Assembly: GCA_030765055.1 (NCBI GenBank)
Contig: CM060953.1
Location: 12,881,045 to 12,945,044, forward strand
Reading direction: 5' to 3'
Length of the DNA stretch: 64,000 nucleotides
From: Mantis religiosa
Taxonomy: Eukaryota > Arthropoda > Insecta > Mantodea > Mantidae
The notes beneath the pieces were generated by a model. That model ran no database searches, was not told the DNA's origin, and saw only the letters and a program-made list of their open reading frames with translations. Shown here in pieces: positions 24,531 through 37,262 of the stretch (within the stretch, counting starts at the first letter, position 1; each line of letters starts with the position of its first letter). The position numbers and the translations under genes are program-made.

Positions 24531-24890
24531 TTATTTTAGTTAATTGATGGAGATTGATCATTTCTTCATACTAGCCGTATATAGGCTAAGATCTTTGATA
24601 GATAGTCAACATGAAAAATTCAATATCGGATCTCCTGGTTTCCATCCAGTTGCTCTAACCCATTGAGCTACCATGGCCAACGTGCCGTCCTGACATTAAA
24701 TTCTCCATTTGACAAATGGCCATTGTAGCTCAATGAGTTAGAGCGACTGGACGGAAACCAGGAGATCCGTGGTTCAAATCCCAGCCATGGCATTGAATTT
24801 TTTCAGGTTGACTCTATCAAAAACTTTAGCCTATATACGGCTAGTGTTAAGAAATGATTAATTTCCATCAATTAACTAAAATAATAAGAG
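24531..24890. repeat. two SINE-C copies head to head (inverted pair)
   Basis: Left copy (minus) at 24531-24697 and right copy (plus) at 24717-24890 mirror each other through the tRNA-like head, TTGAATTTTT, TAGCCTATATACGGCTAGT and TTTCCATCAATTAA. The right head is a near-complete cloverleaf-like sequence (AGCTCAATGAGTTAGAGCG...TGGTTCAAATCCCAGCC). The left head has lost its 3' half (the B box). The pair can fold into a long hairpin. Confidence 0.85.
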
Positions 24891-25028
24891 TTAAATGATG
24901 AAGCCTGGGACCCAAATACTTATGATAGTAAGTCGCCACAAACGTGTATCTTGGATGCGAGAGCCCCTAGTGGTTTACCGGGCAAATATACGAGTGAAAT
25001 GGAGAATTTAATGACAGGACAACACATT

Positions 25029-25125
25029 GGCCATGGTAGCTCAATGGGTTAGAGCGACTGGATGGAAGCCAGGAGATCTGTGGTTCAAATCCCGGCCATG
25101 GCATTGAATTTTTCATGTTGACTAA
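25029..25125 (+). repeat. SINE-C head with near-perfect tRNA fold
   Basis: GCCATGG at 25030-25036 pairs fully with CCATGGC at 25096-25102 (acceptor stem), GCTC with GAGC (D arm), and a 7-nt anticodon-type loop sits on CTGG/CCAG. The B box is TGGTTCAAATCC. The T stem is mismatched, and the identical flank (ATTGAATTTTT) in the other copies marks it as a repeat rather than a working tRNA gene. Confidence 0.75.
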
Positions 25126-28100
25126 CATCACATCTGGTTTAGTCAGTTCATGAAATAATTAAGCAGAGTAATCCTAGGGCCTGGGATTAAACCCTGGTTG
25201 GAGTTAGGTTACCCTGATACAACATTTTCTATAATTTTTTTCCCTTGTTTTGTAAAGATCAAATGTGTTACTGCTCTTATAACAAACTCTGTCAACTAAT
25301 CCTTGTAGCGCAGGCATACAAAATTGGACTGCCTAATTCAGGATTCACATATATCGCCTACCCTATCCCAAAATAACATGGTGATTAATGTAGTATTCTG
25401 GTGGGTTTTATTAGTAAGTTACAAAAAGATACATGTTCAAACATTTATATGGCTCATGTCAGGTATTAATCTTGGAAGGTACACTAAATGTAATTGATCT
25501 TGTACCCATAATGTCAATGTTTACTTTTTCTACCATGCACCATCATTGATAACTACCTTTTAAGTCCCCGTATCCAAGAATAGCATTGCAGAAAAAGCGC
25601 TGCTCTGTATGTGTACTGTCTGCCCACTAGAAGAAGTCAAGCACGGCCTGAAGAGGGAGAAGGGTTACAGAACTGTTTATCTGTTCTGGTAGTACATTTG
25701 TTTACTACGAAATGAGTGTATGAGTCACCTATGCTGTCAGATCTAATGCTTGTTTCAGTAACTGTAGTGATATTATGCATTAGTTAGTTATGTGACAACA
25801 CTTTGTATTTTTCATGAACTTAGTATCCTTATAATGTATGGAAGGCAAGCATAAACACAGCAAAGGTGATTACATTGCACACCTTGCCTTCTTGTGCTGG
25901 GCAGACAGTATATGTAAGTGGGTGTGTTGTGTTTGTGTGAGATAGAAGGAAAAAGAGAGAGAACAGTTCTCTTAAAAATAAATGTTGATTAAAATACCAT
26001 GTATTTAAGCAATATAAATGAAAAATCAAATTATATCTATTTTCTTGGAATGTGTCATGTTCTGTTTAACCTCCATGACTTTTGTGTAACTGCTAAACTA
26101 CATACAAAATTTAGGCCTCTTAAATATACCAATTATTTCAAATAACTTTTTTGTAGCTTCAACCATTTCCCAGAAGGTTGTTATTGGTTTGATTTGTCAA
26201 CACTTTATGACAAAGTGCTGTTTCCAATCATTTGTATCTCACAGTAATACAGAAAGAGTACCTTCTTTTAAACTATGGATTCTGTTGTATCTATAATATG
26301 TAACAAAGCTATTTCTGAGGAATGACTCAAATTGAAATAGAAAAACAAGTTTTTGTTAGACTATTTTGTAGAAGCTACATAAAAATAAAAATGTGTAGTA
26401 AAATTTGTATGGGTGTCACACACCTGCTTGCTGACAGCTATGTTAACAGTTACTGATGCTTACAGATAAGTGGTACTGACTATATTCTGAACTACTCTAG
26501 TTATTCTGGATTTATATACTCTGTACTGTATTGCTTAGTTCAAGGTAAAAGAAATGCAGAGCAGCATTTAAAAACAAGCTTTTCTTTTCTTCTGAATAAC
26601 ATTAAGGGAAGAATGCTGATGATTTGTTAATGTGAATGAAAGAAAACAATGGCATAACAGTTTATCTTTAGCACTCAATCTTTTTTAAAGATTTTTTCCC
26701 TTCAAAAACGTGTTGTGTTTTTTATATTTTATCTTACTTCAAACGTATCTGGTGCTTTACTTTTTGTCACTAAACTATTAAGAATTTTAATATCCCTTAT
26801 GTCACACCTGCATAGTATCTTTTTCACGATATGGTGCTTTCTCTGTGTTAACAGAATTATGTGAATCATGGTTAAAAATGAAAGTAAGCAGTATTCACTT
26901 GTGATAATATGGGGTATGATACAACCCCTAACCTTATTGACTTATCGTTTCATATATCCATGTTTATGTCAGTGGCAAAGAACATTCTGATGTCAACACT
27001 AAATACTTCTTGGAAATAGTTTAACACCATTTAGCCCAAATGTCGCAACATACACTATAAACTTTAATGACACTCCACATGGCATAACTTGTCTATTTGT
27101 AACATATAATAAACATCCCTCTTCTATGCGCTTTAAACTCCTGTGCCTGAAAAACTATATGTATGCATATAAAAATGTCACTGAATGTAACGTCACGTGA
27201 AAAAAACAGCATGCCCCATTCGTAAACAAGCAAATTTGTACACTGTCAAGTCGTACAAACCCTACAAATAACCAACCAAACCTACTGTGCGATTTACGTT
27301 GCAATGAATGGATGAATGAAATAACAACATGCTGCAATAACCGCAATACTCTAAAATATACTCACACGGGTTTATGCCGCAAAAGTTCTTGTTACTCATG
27401 TGCCATTGGCACGCAAGTGACCCAACCTTCCTCTACTGAATCCACAGCATGGAGTTTCAAACTTCGGTATTTTGTTAAACAGTATTTAAACAATAGATCA
27501 ACAACGCGCTCCAAATTTTCTTGCGATCTGCAGCTCTGTATCAAATTTACAACCGTCCTTTCATTTATACAAAACTGTCATTTTCGCAACAACTTCGAAA
27601 GCATCCCTCACAACCCCTCCACATAAACCACAATATTAAGGGTAATCGATGGGAGATCCTACAAGTTCAACGGAAGTGACGTAGTTTGTTGTTTTTGAAG
27701 TGCTGACATCTGTGTTTCATTTCTAGAAACCTAAACCATGACAGCTTCGCGATCAATCCGTAAACATAACCTTACGAGACGAAAGTTAACTTTTAAAATG
27801 CAGCAGTAATTTGGGATCTTTAAAATAATGTGCATGTTCTGATGGGGAAAATTTCTCTATAGAAAATTTTCGTTCTCGATTTAAAACCACGTACTAATGT
27901 GCATTTTGCTAGATAAATGCGTTCAAAGAATCAAATGACAAAATTACGTCTCATACATACTACATTTATGTTGTGCATCCTACTGAACTGTCAGTTAAAT
28001 TTAACTCCGCTACATTGAAATGTACTTATTAGTTCACATATACCTCGTTTTTAATTCGTGATCAAAGTGTGAAACTAGCGTTTTTGCTGCAGTGAGAGAA

Positions 28101-28700
28101 TTCTACTTTTCAAGTTAGATATTTAAACTGTGGTTTCAAAAACAACGTGTGTATACGTGAATCATTAGGTGGAGAAATCAGCAAAATCTCAGTATGCAGT
28201 CAAATTCTGAAAATTAGAAAGGAAAAAGGAATTAAAATAAAATTAGCAAGTTCACAGTGTAAAAATTGTATTTCGTAGGCAAATACAAAGCTTCAAAATT
28301 AGATTGTAATGTAGAAATATTGATGGGGATTCAGATGTAGACAAGATTTAGCTGATGAAGATCTTTTTTCTACATGTTTTAGTCTTACAGAAGTGTTAGC
28401 TGTGATTGGCAGTCCGTAGTATCTCAAGACCATGCTGAGCTATGCGTACTTGAGGGTTGACACAGGAGGATTATCTGATTAGTATTTAAGTGACTCTCAG
28501 TATCTCGCAGTTCTATTATTATGGAATCAATTATTTTTAAATTGTAAGACTTATAAGTTAGCAGTTAATAGTTAATTTAGTCAATAGTTAATTTATCTGA
28601 AACAATTTAATTCTACACCTGCAAACAATGAAGAACACGTTTAAAATGACTCATTTGTTAGGCTCCATTAAATTTCTCAGCGAACTTAACTGATGTTAAT
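25126..28700. other. mostly unassigned AT-rich DNA; weak promoter/first-exon candidate near 27.36-27.72 kb
   Basis: This is the longest stretch without recognisable repeats, so it may be host single-copy sequence. Around 27672-27685 lies CGGAAGTGACGTAG, an ETS-plus-CRE-like arrangement typical of housekeeping promoters. On the minus strand a GC-richer segment runs from about 27640 down to 27366 and meets a donor-like CCCGT/GTGAGT at 27365. No coding frame of note accompanies it. This is inference only. Confidence 0.3.
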
Positions 28701-28714
28701 ATAATCTTCCGTCA

Positions 28715-29960
28715 GACTAGTACTCCGTGCCCCATATATTGCTAGTGTTTACCAAGAATGCATTTCATTAGGACCTTCCTAACATCCTCGACTAATATCC
28801 ACTGTTTGAATTTCGATTCGCTGAACTCCTTGGAGGTGATTGGGGCATCTTTGATGTCTTGATGAACTTGAAGATTGTGTTCTCTTCAAAGGTGGTGTCA
28901 AAATTGAAGAGTTTTTATTCATATTTCTTTATGAATTTCTTTCCCACATGGTTAATGCAGTTGGACCCTGAGCGTTTTTAAATAAATGGATTTCTTGTAG
29001 ATGGTATGCTACTGCTGATTAGTCTATTTCTTTGTTCTTTAAGTTCCTAAAATGGTCTTTAAGTCTAATGTTCAAATTCCATTTTGTTTTGCCAATGTAA
29101 AAGTTGTCACAGCCTTTGCAATTTATCCAGTACACACCTGAGTTTTTGTCTGTGGGTATCTCTTTTGCATTTTATGATTTTAAAAAGGTGTACACTGAAT
29201 TTTTTCTGGGAATACAAAGTAATGCTGTTTCTAGGAAGACTTTTTGTAAAAGACATGTAGCTATGGGATGGTATGTAAATTTTCTGTGCGAAGTTTTATT
29301 ACTGATAGGGGAAAGAGTAGTTCGCTACCTTTTTTTTTTTAATTTACATCCTCCAACGTTAAGTCATATCAGACGATTAATGAAATTGGTGAAATGCTCA
29401 AATGAGTATGGGGTCCTTGGAGTTTAGAGCTACCTGACAGTCATCTTTAAGGATAAGGAAAAAACCCAGAAAAAACCTTATCCAGGTAGCTCACCCTGTC
29501 TGAGATTCAAACTCGGGACCTCTTGAACGTGAGGCAGACACCCTACCATCTACGCTACCGAGGCAGGCAGTTCGCTACTTGTTTGCATCTCTGTTGTTTT
29601 TTCAATTTATCAATTTTCTTTTTGACCAATTCAGCATTGAATCCATTGTATTGTGCAATGTGAACTGTATGATTGCATTCTTTGATATATTTCATATTGT
29701 TTAAGGGGACATTGATCAGCCTGTAAATTAACAGCATGCTTGTGTTGTCTTAGGTTGTATCCATCTGATTTTATGAAATGTTGTGTGTGTTTCTTTCCTA
29801 TATACGCCAAATTCTAATTTTGTATGTTTTCTGATTAGTTTCAAGTTTAAGAAAGGGATTTTGTTGTTTTGCTCTGGAGAATTTTATTGCAAGATTCTGT
29901 AAATTAAGTAGTTGTAGTGCATCATTCAGCTATTTCTCATTTACTAGTGCAAATGTCTAT
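28715..29960 (-). pseudogene. Penelope-like element fragment (GIY-YIG and linker), split by a SINE (family G)
   Basis: On the minus strand, from 29960 down to 29579, translation shows the RT-to-endonuclease linker typical of PLEs, with LINVPLNNMKYIKE and IAQYNGFNAELVKK. After the SINE-A at 29329-29568 the reading resumes and the GIY-YIG endonuclease appears as VYWINCKGCDNFYIGKTK, then a decayed core and the terminal repeat ending near 28715. Stops and frame changes are present. PLEs combine an RT with a GIY-YIG nuclease; here the RT catalytic domain is missing. The terminal region matches the foldback at 60.8-61.4 kb. Confidence 0.82.
29319..29578 (-). mobile_element. SINE-A copy inside a PLE fragment, 10-bp TSD
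   Basis: Minus-oriented SINE at 29329-29568 with a T-run at the left and tRNA-like head at the right (GACCTCTTGAACGTGAGGCAG). It is flanked by AGTTCGCTAC at 29319-29328 and 29569-29578. PLE coding sequence continues on both sides, so the SINE is younger than the PLE. Confidence 0.94.
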
Positions 29961-30089
29961 TGTCACACACATCCACTAGTCCCCTGAGTTATAGATCCTA
30001 CAGTCTGCCACTGTAGCAGCAGTAAATCCATTGTTGACTGACATATTGTAATGAAGACAGAGGGGATGTTAATTAACTATCAGAATTTT

Positions 30090-30940
30090 GGCCAACTATA
30101 GTAATAGTAATATTTATTGAGGTACTAAGCTTTTACAATTTTTGGACTGCCCTCTGTTTTGGCCCAGGCCACTGCTACACAGGACAGTCCATTAAGTATA
30201 TTTACAGACATGTTACAATATGTATTATTACAGAATAGTCACTTATTATTCCTTCTCTCTTTTTACAGTCCACACCCACTTGTTTTTAACCTTACTTAAA
30301 AACTGACCTATGTTTTTATAATTTTTACTTAAAACCTTGATTAAGCTGATTCTCCTATTCATTTTTGATATTTGACATTCTTTCCTCCACATCTCTGTTT
30401 CCTTACAATCAAACAATATATGTTTTATATCCTCTTTATCCCCACACAATGGGCACTCGTCTTGCGGGTATCCATTTCTTTGACCTCTTAATCTCCATAT
30501 CCCTGCTCTTAACCATACTAACCCCTTTCTTTCTTCACTGTTAGTGCTATCTGTATACCTCTCCCTCCCCCAACTATTTTTCAATTGAATATAGAAAACA
30601 AGTGATCTCTTCTCTGCTATTTGACTAAACAGTTTCTGGATCTCCATGTCTTCAAATCTTATTCTAGCCCCTTTCCAAAAACCTTTATAATTAGTTTCTC
30701 TCTTTCTCCAAATATCACCCATACCATTATTTTCCAAATTATTTTGTAAATTACTTACCCATCCTTTATTTGGTAAACTTAGTTCTTGATACTTCAAGCA
30801 TTGTTTCAGTATATTGCCCTCCTCTAAATTCAATATCCTATACCAATATTTTAGTGCCCTTTCTATAACTAACCCTTTTCTTGGAACTCTCCCCATTTCA
30901 ATTAGAGCTACTTCATTTGCAGTTGATATGGCCAACTATA
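30090..30940 (-). pseudogene. 5'-truncated LINE with 11-bp TSD, ORF2 C-terminus still open
   Basis: An insertion at 30101-30929 lies between GGCCAACTATA at 30090-30100 and 30930-30940. On the minus strand an open frame (30929 to 30246, about 229 codons including flank) ends in TAA and contains CPLCGDKEDIKHILFDC, the C-x2-C...H...C cluster found at the C-terminus of many non-LTR retrotransposon ORF2 proteins. A 3' UTR of about 140 bp ends in a short ATTACT-type repeat instead of poly(A). The open frame and clean TSD indicate a fairly young insertion. Clade not determined. The apparent start codon lies in flanking DNA and is not real. Confidence 0.85.
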
Positions 30941-33177
30941 TACATCATCTTAGCAGCCGAGCTGACAGTCGACAGAATCAGTTTACTCACACTGTTCAAA
31001 TGTACTAGGTATACCACCGTGTACTTGAAATAATCTCCTATATGGTGCAGGGTCTTACAGTTAATAAAACATGTAACACTGGTTTAAATTTTTATTTTCA
31101 TTATCTAAGACAAAAATATACTTATTCATAACTTATCAAGAATTGGCTTAGGCCTGCTAATTAGACATGAATATAAATTTCATCAACCATCATAGTAAGT
31201 CACGTAGCTGGGAGCTATTATGTGTTTCAAATGGGATGATGTTTGTCCTTGAGCGCTACTAGGTGAGCAACCAATCGGAGTACTGCGGTGTTGTCGTATT
31301 ACATTCCCACTATGTGGTGTGTGATGATCTCTAGTAAATATTATTCTCGCTAAGACAAAAATTCAGATTTTGTAAAAACTGATCCATAAGGAAGGAGAGA
31401 GTACTGTATTTAACATAACTGTAAAAACCCTAGTTTTAGCTCATATAGTTTTCCTAATACAAATAAAGTACTATTATATTATAACAATGCATTGCGATGT
31501 AAGCACTGTAATGAATATCATTATTGGTTGTCATGTATGCGTGAACGTATATTTGAAATTACTCAGAACTGAAACGTAAACATTTGAATGACGTGACGAA
31601 AGAAATATGTACTTTGAATAAGCCAAGGTGTTTGTTAAATTCGATGAGAGGAAACAATAAACTTCCTGCTAGTCCGGCAGAACGTGTCTGGTCACATTAT
31701 ATATTTGTTTATGAATGGTTCGTAATCTCTATTTACTCTAGAGAGTTCAAAGCAGTATTATTCAGTTACTCTTCCACGAAAAAGTGTATCAGCTGGATCA
31801 ATGAGACACGATCCGCCTCCCCCCCCCCCCCCCCCTTCCTACTGCCAGAATAATACAATAGAGTTAATGTGGGCTCAAATTATGTTGCAAACAGAAATAA
31901 TATTTTTAAACTGACTGACCTTGAACAATTTATTCACGAAGAAATTGACGATGAACACAAGACTGGGAAAACTGCGTGAGACATCAGATAAACTAAAAGA
32001 AGATGACTTTTGGAAAGAAACAGTATGTAACGAGATTTTGGAACCAGTCATCATAAATTTGCAGTGCTCAGACAATGATGACAATGACAAATTATCTCTT
32101 AACATAAATTACATTCACAGCTATATGGATGCACTGCTGACATTTTCGTTGGATTAGAAAAATAAGTAACTAATAAACTATAATTAATTTTAATCTAAAT
32201 ATTTAAACAATGTGCATAATATACGAATATCCATGTTGCAATGGTGAGTTCAACAACTGAATTATTATAAAACTTTGGAAAATTCAGTTTGTGTTCCCTT
32301 ACATCTAGCGCCAAGAACACTCGCAAGTGTGCGAGAGAGAGGAAAATATAAAGAGCAGGGATAACAAGGTGGCAATGGTGAAGGATCTAACGCATATTCG
32401 TTACAGGCAAGAACTCTTCCCATTTGAAACACATAATAAATCTTTAGCTCTACTAAAATACTAAAACATTAACAAACTTCTAAATCTTCATATTCTTACA
32501 AATTTTTAGTTACATTTTATCTCTAATGGTAGTCAAAATGGGACAAATAATCCTTTATTTTCCATTTAATTAAGAAATTATTTCATTAATTTTGTTCAGA
32601 TTTTTTTTAAATACTGATGCAGACAACAAGATTTAATTTATAGTTATTCAAGCAAAAAATCACGAAAAGTGAACATTCTTTTTTTAAAAATAATTTGGCT
32701 ATAACTAAAAAGTAAATAAAAGGGTTTCAAATATCCTAGTGGTTAAATGCAAATTAAATAAATATTTAAATTTATTTAGTGGTTAAATATTTCATGGCAA
32801 ATTGTTTAATGATCTGTTTCAAAAATTAAATTTGTTTGGCTAGAGCAAGTAGTAATGTTGTATGGTTAAAAAACTAACTTGGGTGTTAATATGGAAAGTA
32901 ATTACAAAACACATTACAATTTCATGGTAAAATTAAATACTGTAGAAAAACTAACTGATTCTTACAAAGCTGCAAGGTTGTATGGGAATTTATAAATATT
33001 AGTAAACACTGGATGATCTTAAATGAATATTATGAAAAACAGAGACATAGTTTTCTGAAAGGTTCGAATTTTTGTAAATTTAATCAGTCGGACCTTAAAG
33101 TGACAAAAAAAAGTATACAGCACCATCTTTTCATTGCTGCACATATAAGGAACCTGAGCAGTGACTAAGAACTTACT
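30941..33177. other. no feature recognised; poly-C tract at 31817-31836
   Basis: AT-rich DNA. A small ORF at 31921-32157 (plus; acidic, 78 codons) does not resemble any family I know and may be chance. A run of about 18 C residues sits near 31817-31836. Confidence 0.35.
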
Positions 33178-33725
33178 ATATCGAGATTTAACTGTATTGG
33201 AACACCACAATGAAGCAAAATAATTATTAATTTTTAGATGAGTCGTATTTATTACACATCTGCTTCACTTTCGTACCTATTTTGAGGACATGTTTCGCAA
33301 ATCATCGTTTGCATCTTCTGCTCTTATGCGACTAAAGCTTGATCCAGTGGTGTGGTGGGTGTGGGTAATTCTGGAGTTGCTGCTGCCATCTGTTGATTTA
33401 GTGATGAACTTAAATGTCGGATTCTCTTCTGGCGGGATTTCAAAGTTCATTAGTTGGTTTTTATGCTTTTGGGAGAGAATATACATAGAAAAGCATAATA
33501 ACCAACTAATGAACTTTGAAATCCCGCCAGAAGAGAATCCCACATTTAAGTTCATCACTAAATCAACAGATGGCAGCAGCAACTCCAGAATTACCCACAC
33601 CACTGGATCAAGCTTTAGTCGCATAAGAGCAGAAGATGCAAACGATGATTTGCGAAACATGTCCTCAAAATAGGTACGAAAGTGAAGCAGATGTGTAATA
33701 AATACGACTCATCTAAAAATTAATA
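33178..33725. mobile_element. PLE-A foldback, ~235-bp inverted arms
   Basis: Left arm about 33237-33470 and right arm about 33490-33722 are near-perfect reverse complements around a tiny spacer. Each arm carries the C-terminal codons of a GIY-YIG protein (MNFEIPPEENPTFKFIT), a TGCAAACGATGATTTGC hairpin followed by GAAACATGTCC, and the end word AATAAATACGACTCATCT. A one-sided tail at 33178-33236 (GAGATTTAACTGTATTGG) is present at the left only. Because the arms are inverted, both strands show similar ORFs of 127 codons; these are arm artefacts and not genes. Confidence 0.9.
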
Positions 33726-33902
33726 AGAACTTATTAGTTCTTATATATTACTCTCCACTATTATTTTTTAAATTAATTTTCTCCAACGTATGTCATAATG
33801 CACAATAAATGAAATGGCTTAAATGATGATCAAATAAGTTCAGCATCCACAGAGCTTAGAGTTACACAACATTAATTTTTCAGGATAAGGGAAAGATCCA
33901 GC

Positions 33903-34745
33903 TAATTACATAAAAAAGTGAAGCAAGAAATACCACACAAATACAACTATTTAAAAAAAAATTCATTTATCTTAAGAAAACGATGTAAATTTTTCTTATT
34001 AATTGACGAGATCGATTTCGTAAACCCTTGTTTACATTGTCAACAATACTATCAGAGGGTACTATGTTTTTGCCAATATTACCATCATCTGAAAATGAAA
34101 TAAACCTAAAAACAGAATCAACTGCAGGTATTTCAAAATTCATTATATGATGTTTATTTTTTAAAATAAATATTTTTTTCCAAACCATTAAACCTACCGC
34201 CATTTATTTAACTTCTGGATTTATTTCATGGTTAAATGATAAAAAATGATCTGATACAGTCGATTTATCAGTTTGTTTATACTTAATGTTAGGAAAATGT
34301 TTTTTTGTTCTCGTTTCCAAATTACGTTTTGTCTTTCCATTATAAACTTTATCACAATCGAAACAATTAAATTAATAAATACCAGATTAAATTTAAAGGG
34401 AGTTGTTGTTTAGTGTCATTAATCGACTCCCTTTAAATTTAATTTATCATAACAACACTGTTTTCAACACTTCCAAGAAAGGAATTGAAATACCAGATTT
34501 TTTATTATTAGTAATTTTCTCTTTTTTAGAGTAATGTAGTACATTTTTAATACTATACTTATTTTGAGGAACTAAAATACTGGCAAAAACATAGTAACCT
34601 ATGATAGTATCATTGACAACGAAGCTATTTGATGGCTGAAGATGTAAACAAGGATTTACGAAATCGATCTTGTCCATTAATAACAAAAATTAACATAATT
34701 TTCTTAAGATAAGTGAAGTTTTTGTTGCAAATAATTATATTTGTT
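33903..34745 (-). mobile_element. PLE-C element with inverted termini
   Basis: Left arm near 33935-34045 (TTATCTTAAGAAAA, GATCGATTTCGTAAA, CTTGTTTACAT) is the reverse complement of 34640-34745. Minus-strand translation near 34210-34090 gives ILKNKHHIMNFEIPAVDSVF, the same PLE endonuclease C-terminus type as PLE-A. 34250-34380 keeps decayed upstream linker sequence. A miniature PLE-B foldback is inserted at 34389-34487. Confidence 0.78.
34377..34499. mobile_element. miniature PLE-B foldback (99 bp), 12-bp TSD
   Basis: AAATACCAGATT at 34377-34388 and 34488-34499 bounds 99 bp made of a short palindrome (AAATTTAAAGGGAGT...ACTCCCTTTAAATTT) plus the family-B tail AACACTGTTTTCAACACTTC. It is inserted in PLE-C, so PLE-B activity followed PLE-C insertion. 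Confidence 0.9.
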
Positions 34746-34815
34746 TAAAAAGATCCAGGTAACTCATCCTGACCATTTGAACTTGAACTTCTTGAATGTG
34801 AGACAGACCTCTATA

Positions 34816-35082
34816 AAGGCAGGAACTCTCCATTTTCGCTCTTCACTACATACAATACCATGCAAAATAAGAAGGCACTTTCCCCATTTAGACTTCCATT
34901 AGAGTTACAAAGTTCAGTCCACATGTAACTATGTTGCAAAAGTTTTACACTTCTAGACTTACTGTAAATTACTAAATATAAAAAGAACAAATGACTAATT
35001 CCTATAGATTAGACCTGGGGAACATTACTTTGGCATGAGAACAATAGTACCATCCCTTGTCACCTTAGCAAACAATCAAACA
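34816..35082. other. no feature recognised
   Basis: Short unassigned spacer. Confidence 0.3.
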
Positions 35083-35989
<907 letters not shown>

Positions 35990-36300
35990 TTGATATATAA
36001 TGCTGCTAACCACATGGGAGAACATATTCATATGGAAACATAAGGACCATGTAATGAACTTTGAAATCCCACCAGTAGATAATTTGACAAAGTAGTTCAT
36101 AGTTCCACCACCAGAGAGAGGAGAGCAGACGACAACAGATGCTAGTTGGAGAGAGGTTGAGAATAGAGGCAATGACTTCCAAAACTAGTCTCTCGATAAT
36201 ATAAAAACGGAAGTGACGAAGTGTTAATAAACCAACTACAAATAGTTTTTCCGATTAATTTTGAAGTCGCTGTTACTAAATTCCTCCAATCATGCATAAG
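35990..36300 (+). mobile_element. PLE-D fragment
   Basis: Plus-strand translation near 36018-36085 gives IFIWKHKDHVMNFEIPP, the PLE endonuclease C-terminus, followed by a decayed repeat region and the family-D end ACCAACTACAAATAGTTTTT with tail CTGTTACTAAATTCCTCC. The same end occurs at 36.8, 52.8, 54.1 and 56.8 kb. Confidence 0.72.
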
Positions 36301-36605
36301 ATCACTTACAATGCTTGAACTCGAAGAAGAGGCCTTCTTATAGCTTAATATTACATTTGATGAGACATATGCCGTGAACCAAAGCTCCCTATTTAGATCC
36401 CTACAATTTGCACCTAATTCCTAAGCTGAAGAAACAAACCACTCTGTTGGATTCATTTCTGAAACAGGCAGACGATATAGTCATCCTGCCTAGAAACAAA
36501 TTAGCTCTTCAGAATAGCTTGGATGCACAGGAACTACAAGTCTGGATGTCGAGGGAACAAACCAGCAAAACTAAGGTAATGAAATTTAGACGAGTAGACA
36601 ATGTT

Positions 36606-36880
36606 AACAATGAAGACATTGATAAAACTATTTGTAGTCAGTTTTTTACACTTTGTCTCTTATATTTTTATATTACTGAGGGACTAGTTTGGGAAGCTGC
36701 TGCATCCATTATCAACCTTGAAGGTCAAACTCCAAAGTTGATAATGGATGCAACGGTTTCCTAAACTAGTCCCTCAATAATATGAAAATGTAAGTGACAA
36801 AGTGCTAAAAACTGACCACAAATAATTTTTTCAATTAATTTTGACATGACATATTTCTCCAATTATGTGTAAATGACATA
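36606..36880. mobile_element. PLE-D foldback inside the LINE
   Basis: The left arm at 36610-36715 (ACTATTTGTAGTCAG, GAGGGACTAGTTTGG, GCATCCATTATCAAC) is inverted at 36732-36830. The tail TTTTGACATGACATATTTCTCC is on the right only. Confidence 0.82.
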
Positions 36881-36882
36881 TT

Positions 36883-36932
36883 TAATCGTCCGATATGACT
36901 AAACGTTGGAGGACGTAAATTACACAAAAAAA
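36883..36932 (+). repeat. SINE-A 3' end fragment
   Basis: TCGTCCGATATGACTAAACG through GGAGGACGTAAATTACAC and an A-run, the last 45 bp of SINE-A. A possible short TSD (GACAT...TTAA) flanks it, so it could be a severely 5'-truncated insertion. Confidence 0.8.
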
Positions 36933-37262
36933 AAAGACATTTAAATATGGTAATGCCCAGCCGGAACTTACTAACTCCAAGTATCTGGGTGTAACATTGC
37001 AAGTGTCAGGTAAGGCCTTCACCAAGCATATAGCTAGGAGAGCTGCAATGCCGCAAAACTGGTTGAAACTGCTTGAAATTATTAACTTTGACATGGCTGA
37101 TCACCCATGAAGCTTTGATTATGACAAGACTTCGGATTCCGTACACCTTAGCAATCAATGTGCATGCACAGGTACTATACAAGATCAGGCGTGACATCGT
37201 CCATGTCAACAAGTATATCGAAGAGCGTGTGTGTACAGACCAGTACAGATACAAAGTGTAAG

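Larger units (their letters stand above)
33771..34815 (-). mobile_element. SINE-A copy split by a PLE-C foldback
   Basis: The SINE tail half is at 33771-33900 (CTCCAACGTATGTCATAATG, TTCAGGATAAGG). The head half resumes at about 34746-34815 (GATCCAGGTAACTCATCCTG, CTTCTTGAATGTGAGACAG). AAAGATCCAG occurs on both sides of the interrupting sequence and is the likely TSD. Confidence 0.8.
36400..37262 (+). pseudogene. LINE reverse transcriptase fragment, interrupted twice
   Basis: At about 36460-36605 the translation ADDIVILPRNKLALQNS...TSKTKVMKFRR matches the RT block around the catalytic (Y/F)ADD box, with the aromatic residue replaced by Q. It then breaks at a PLE-D foldback and a SINE-A 3' end, and resumes at about 36940 with NSKYLGVTLQVSGKAFTKHI, the next conserved RT block of the same type. 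The remainder to 37262 is only weakly LINE-like. Frame changes are present and the element is dead. Confidence 0.7.

Noticed and set aside
25030..25102. Functional tRNA gene
   Set aside because: The T stem is mismatched and three copies share the same non-tRNA flank, so it is a repeat head.
31921..32157. 78-codon acidic ORF as a host gene
   Set aside because: No recognisable domain, start context or splice signals; chance cannot be excluded.
33277..33673. Two overlapping 127-codon ORFs on opposite strands with nearly the same protein
   Set aside because: They arise because the PLE-A arms are inverted copies; one reads antisense through terminal DNA. Not genes.
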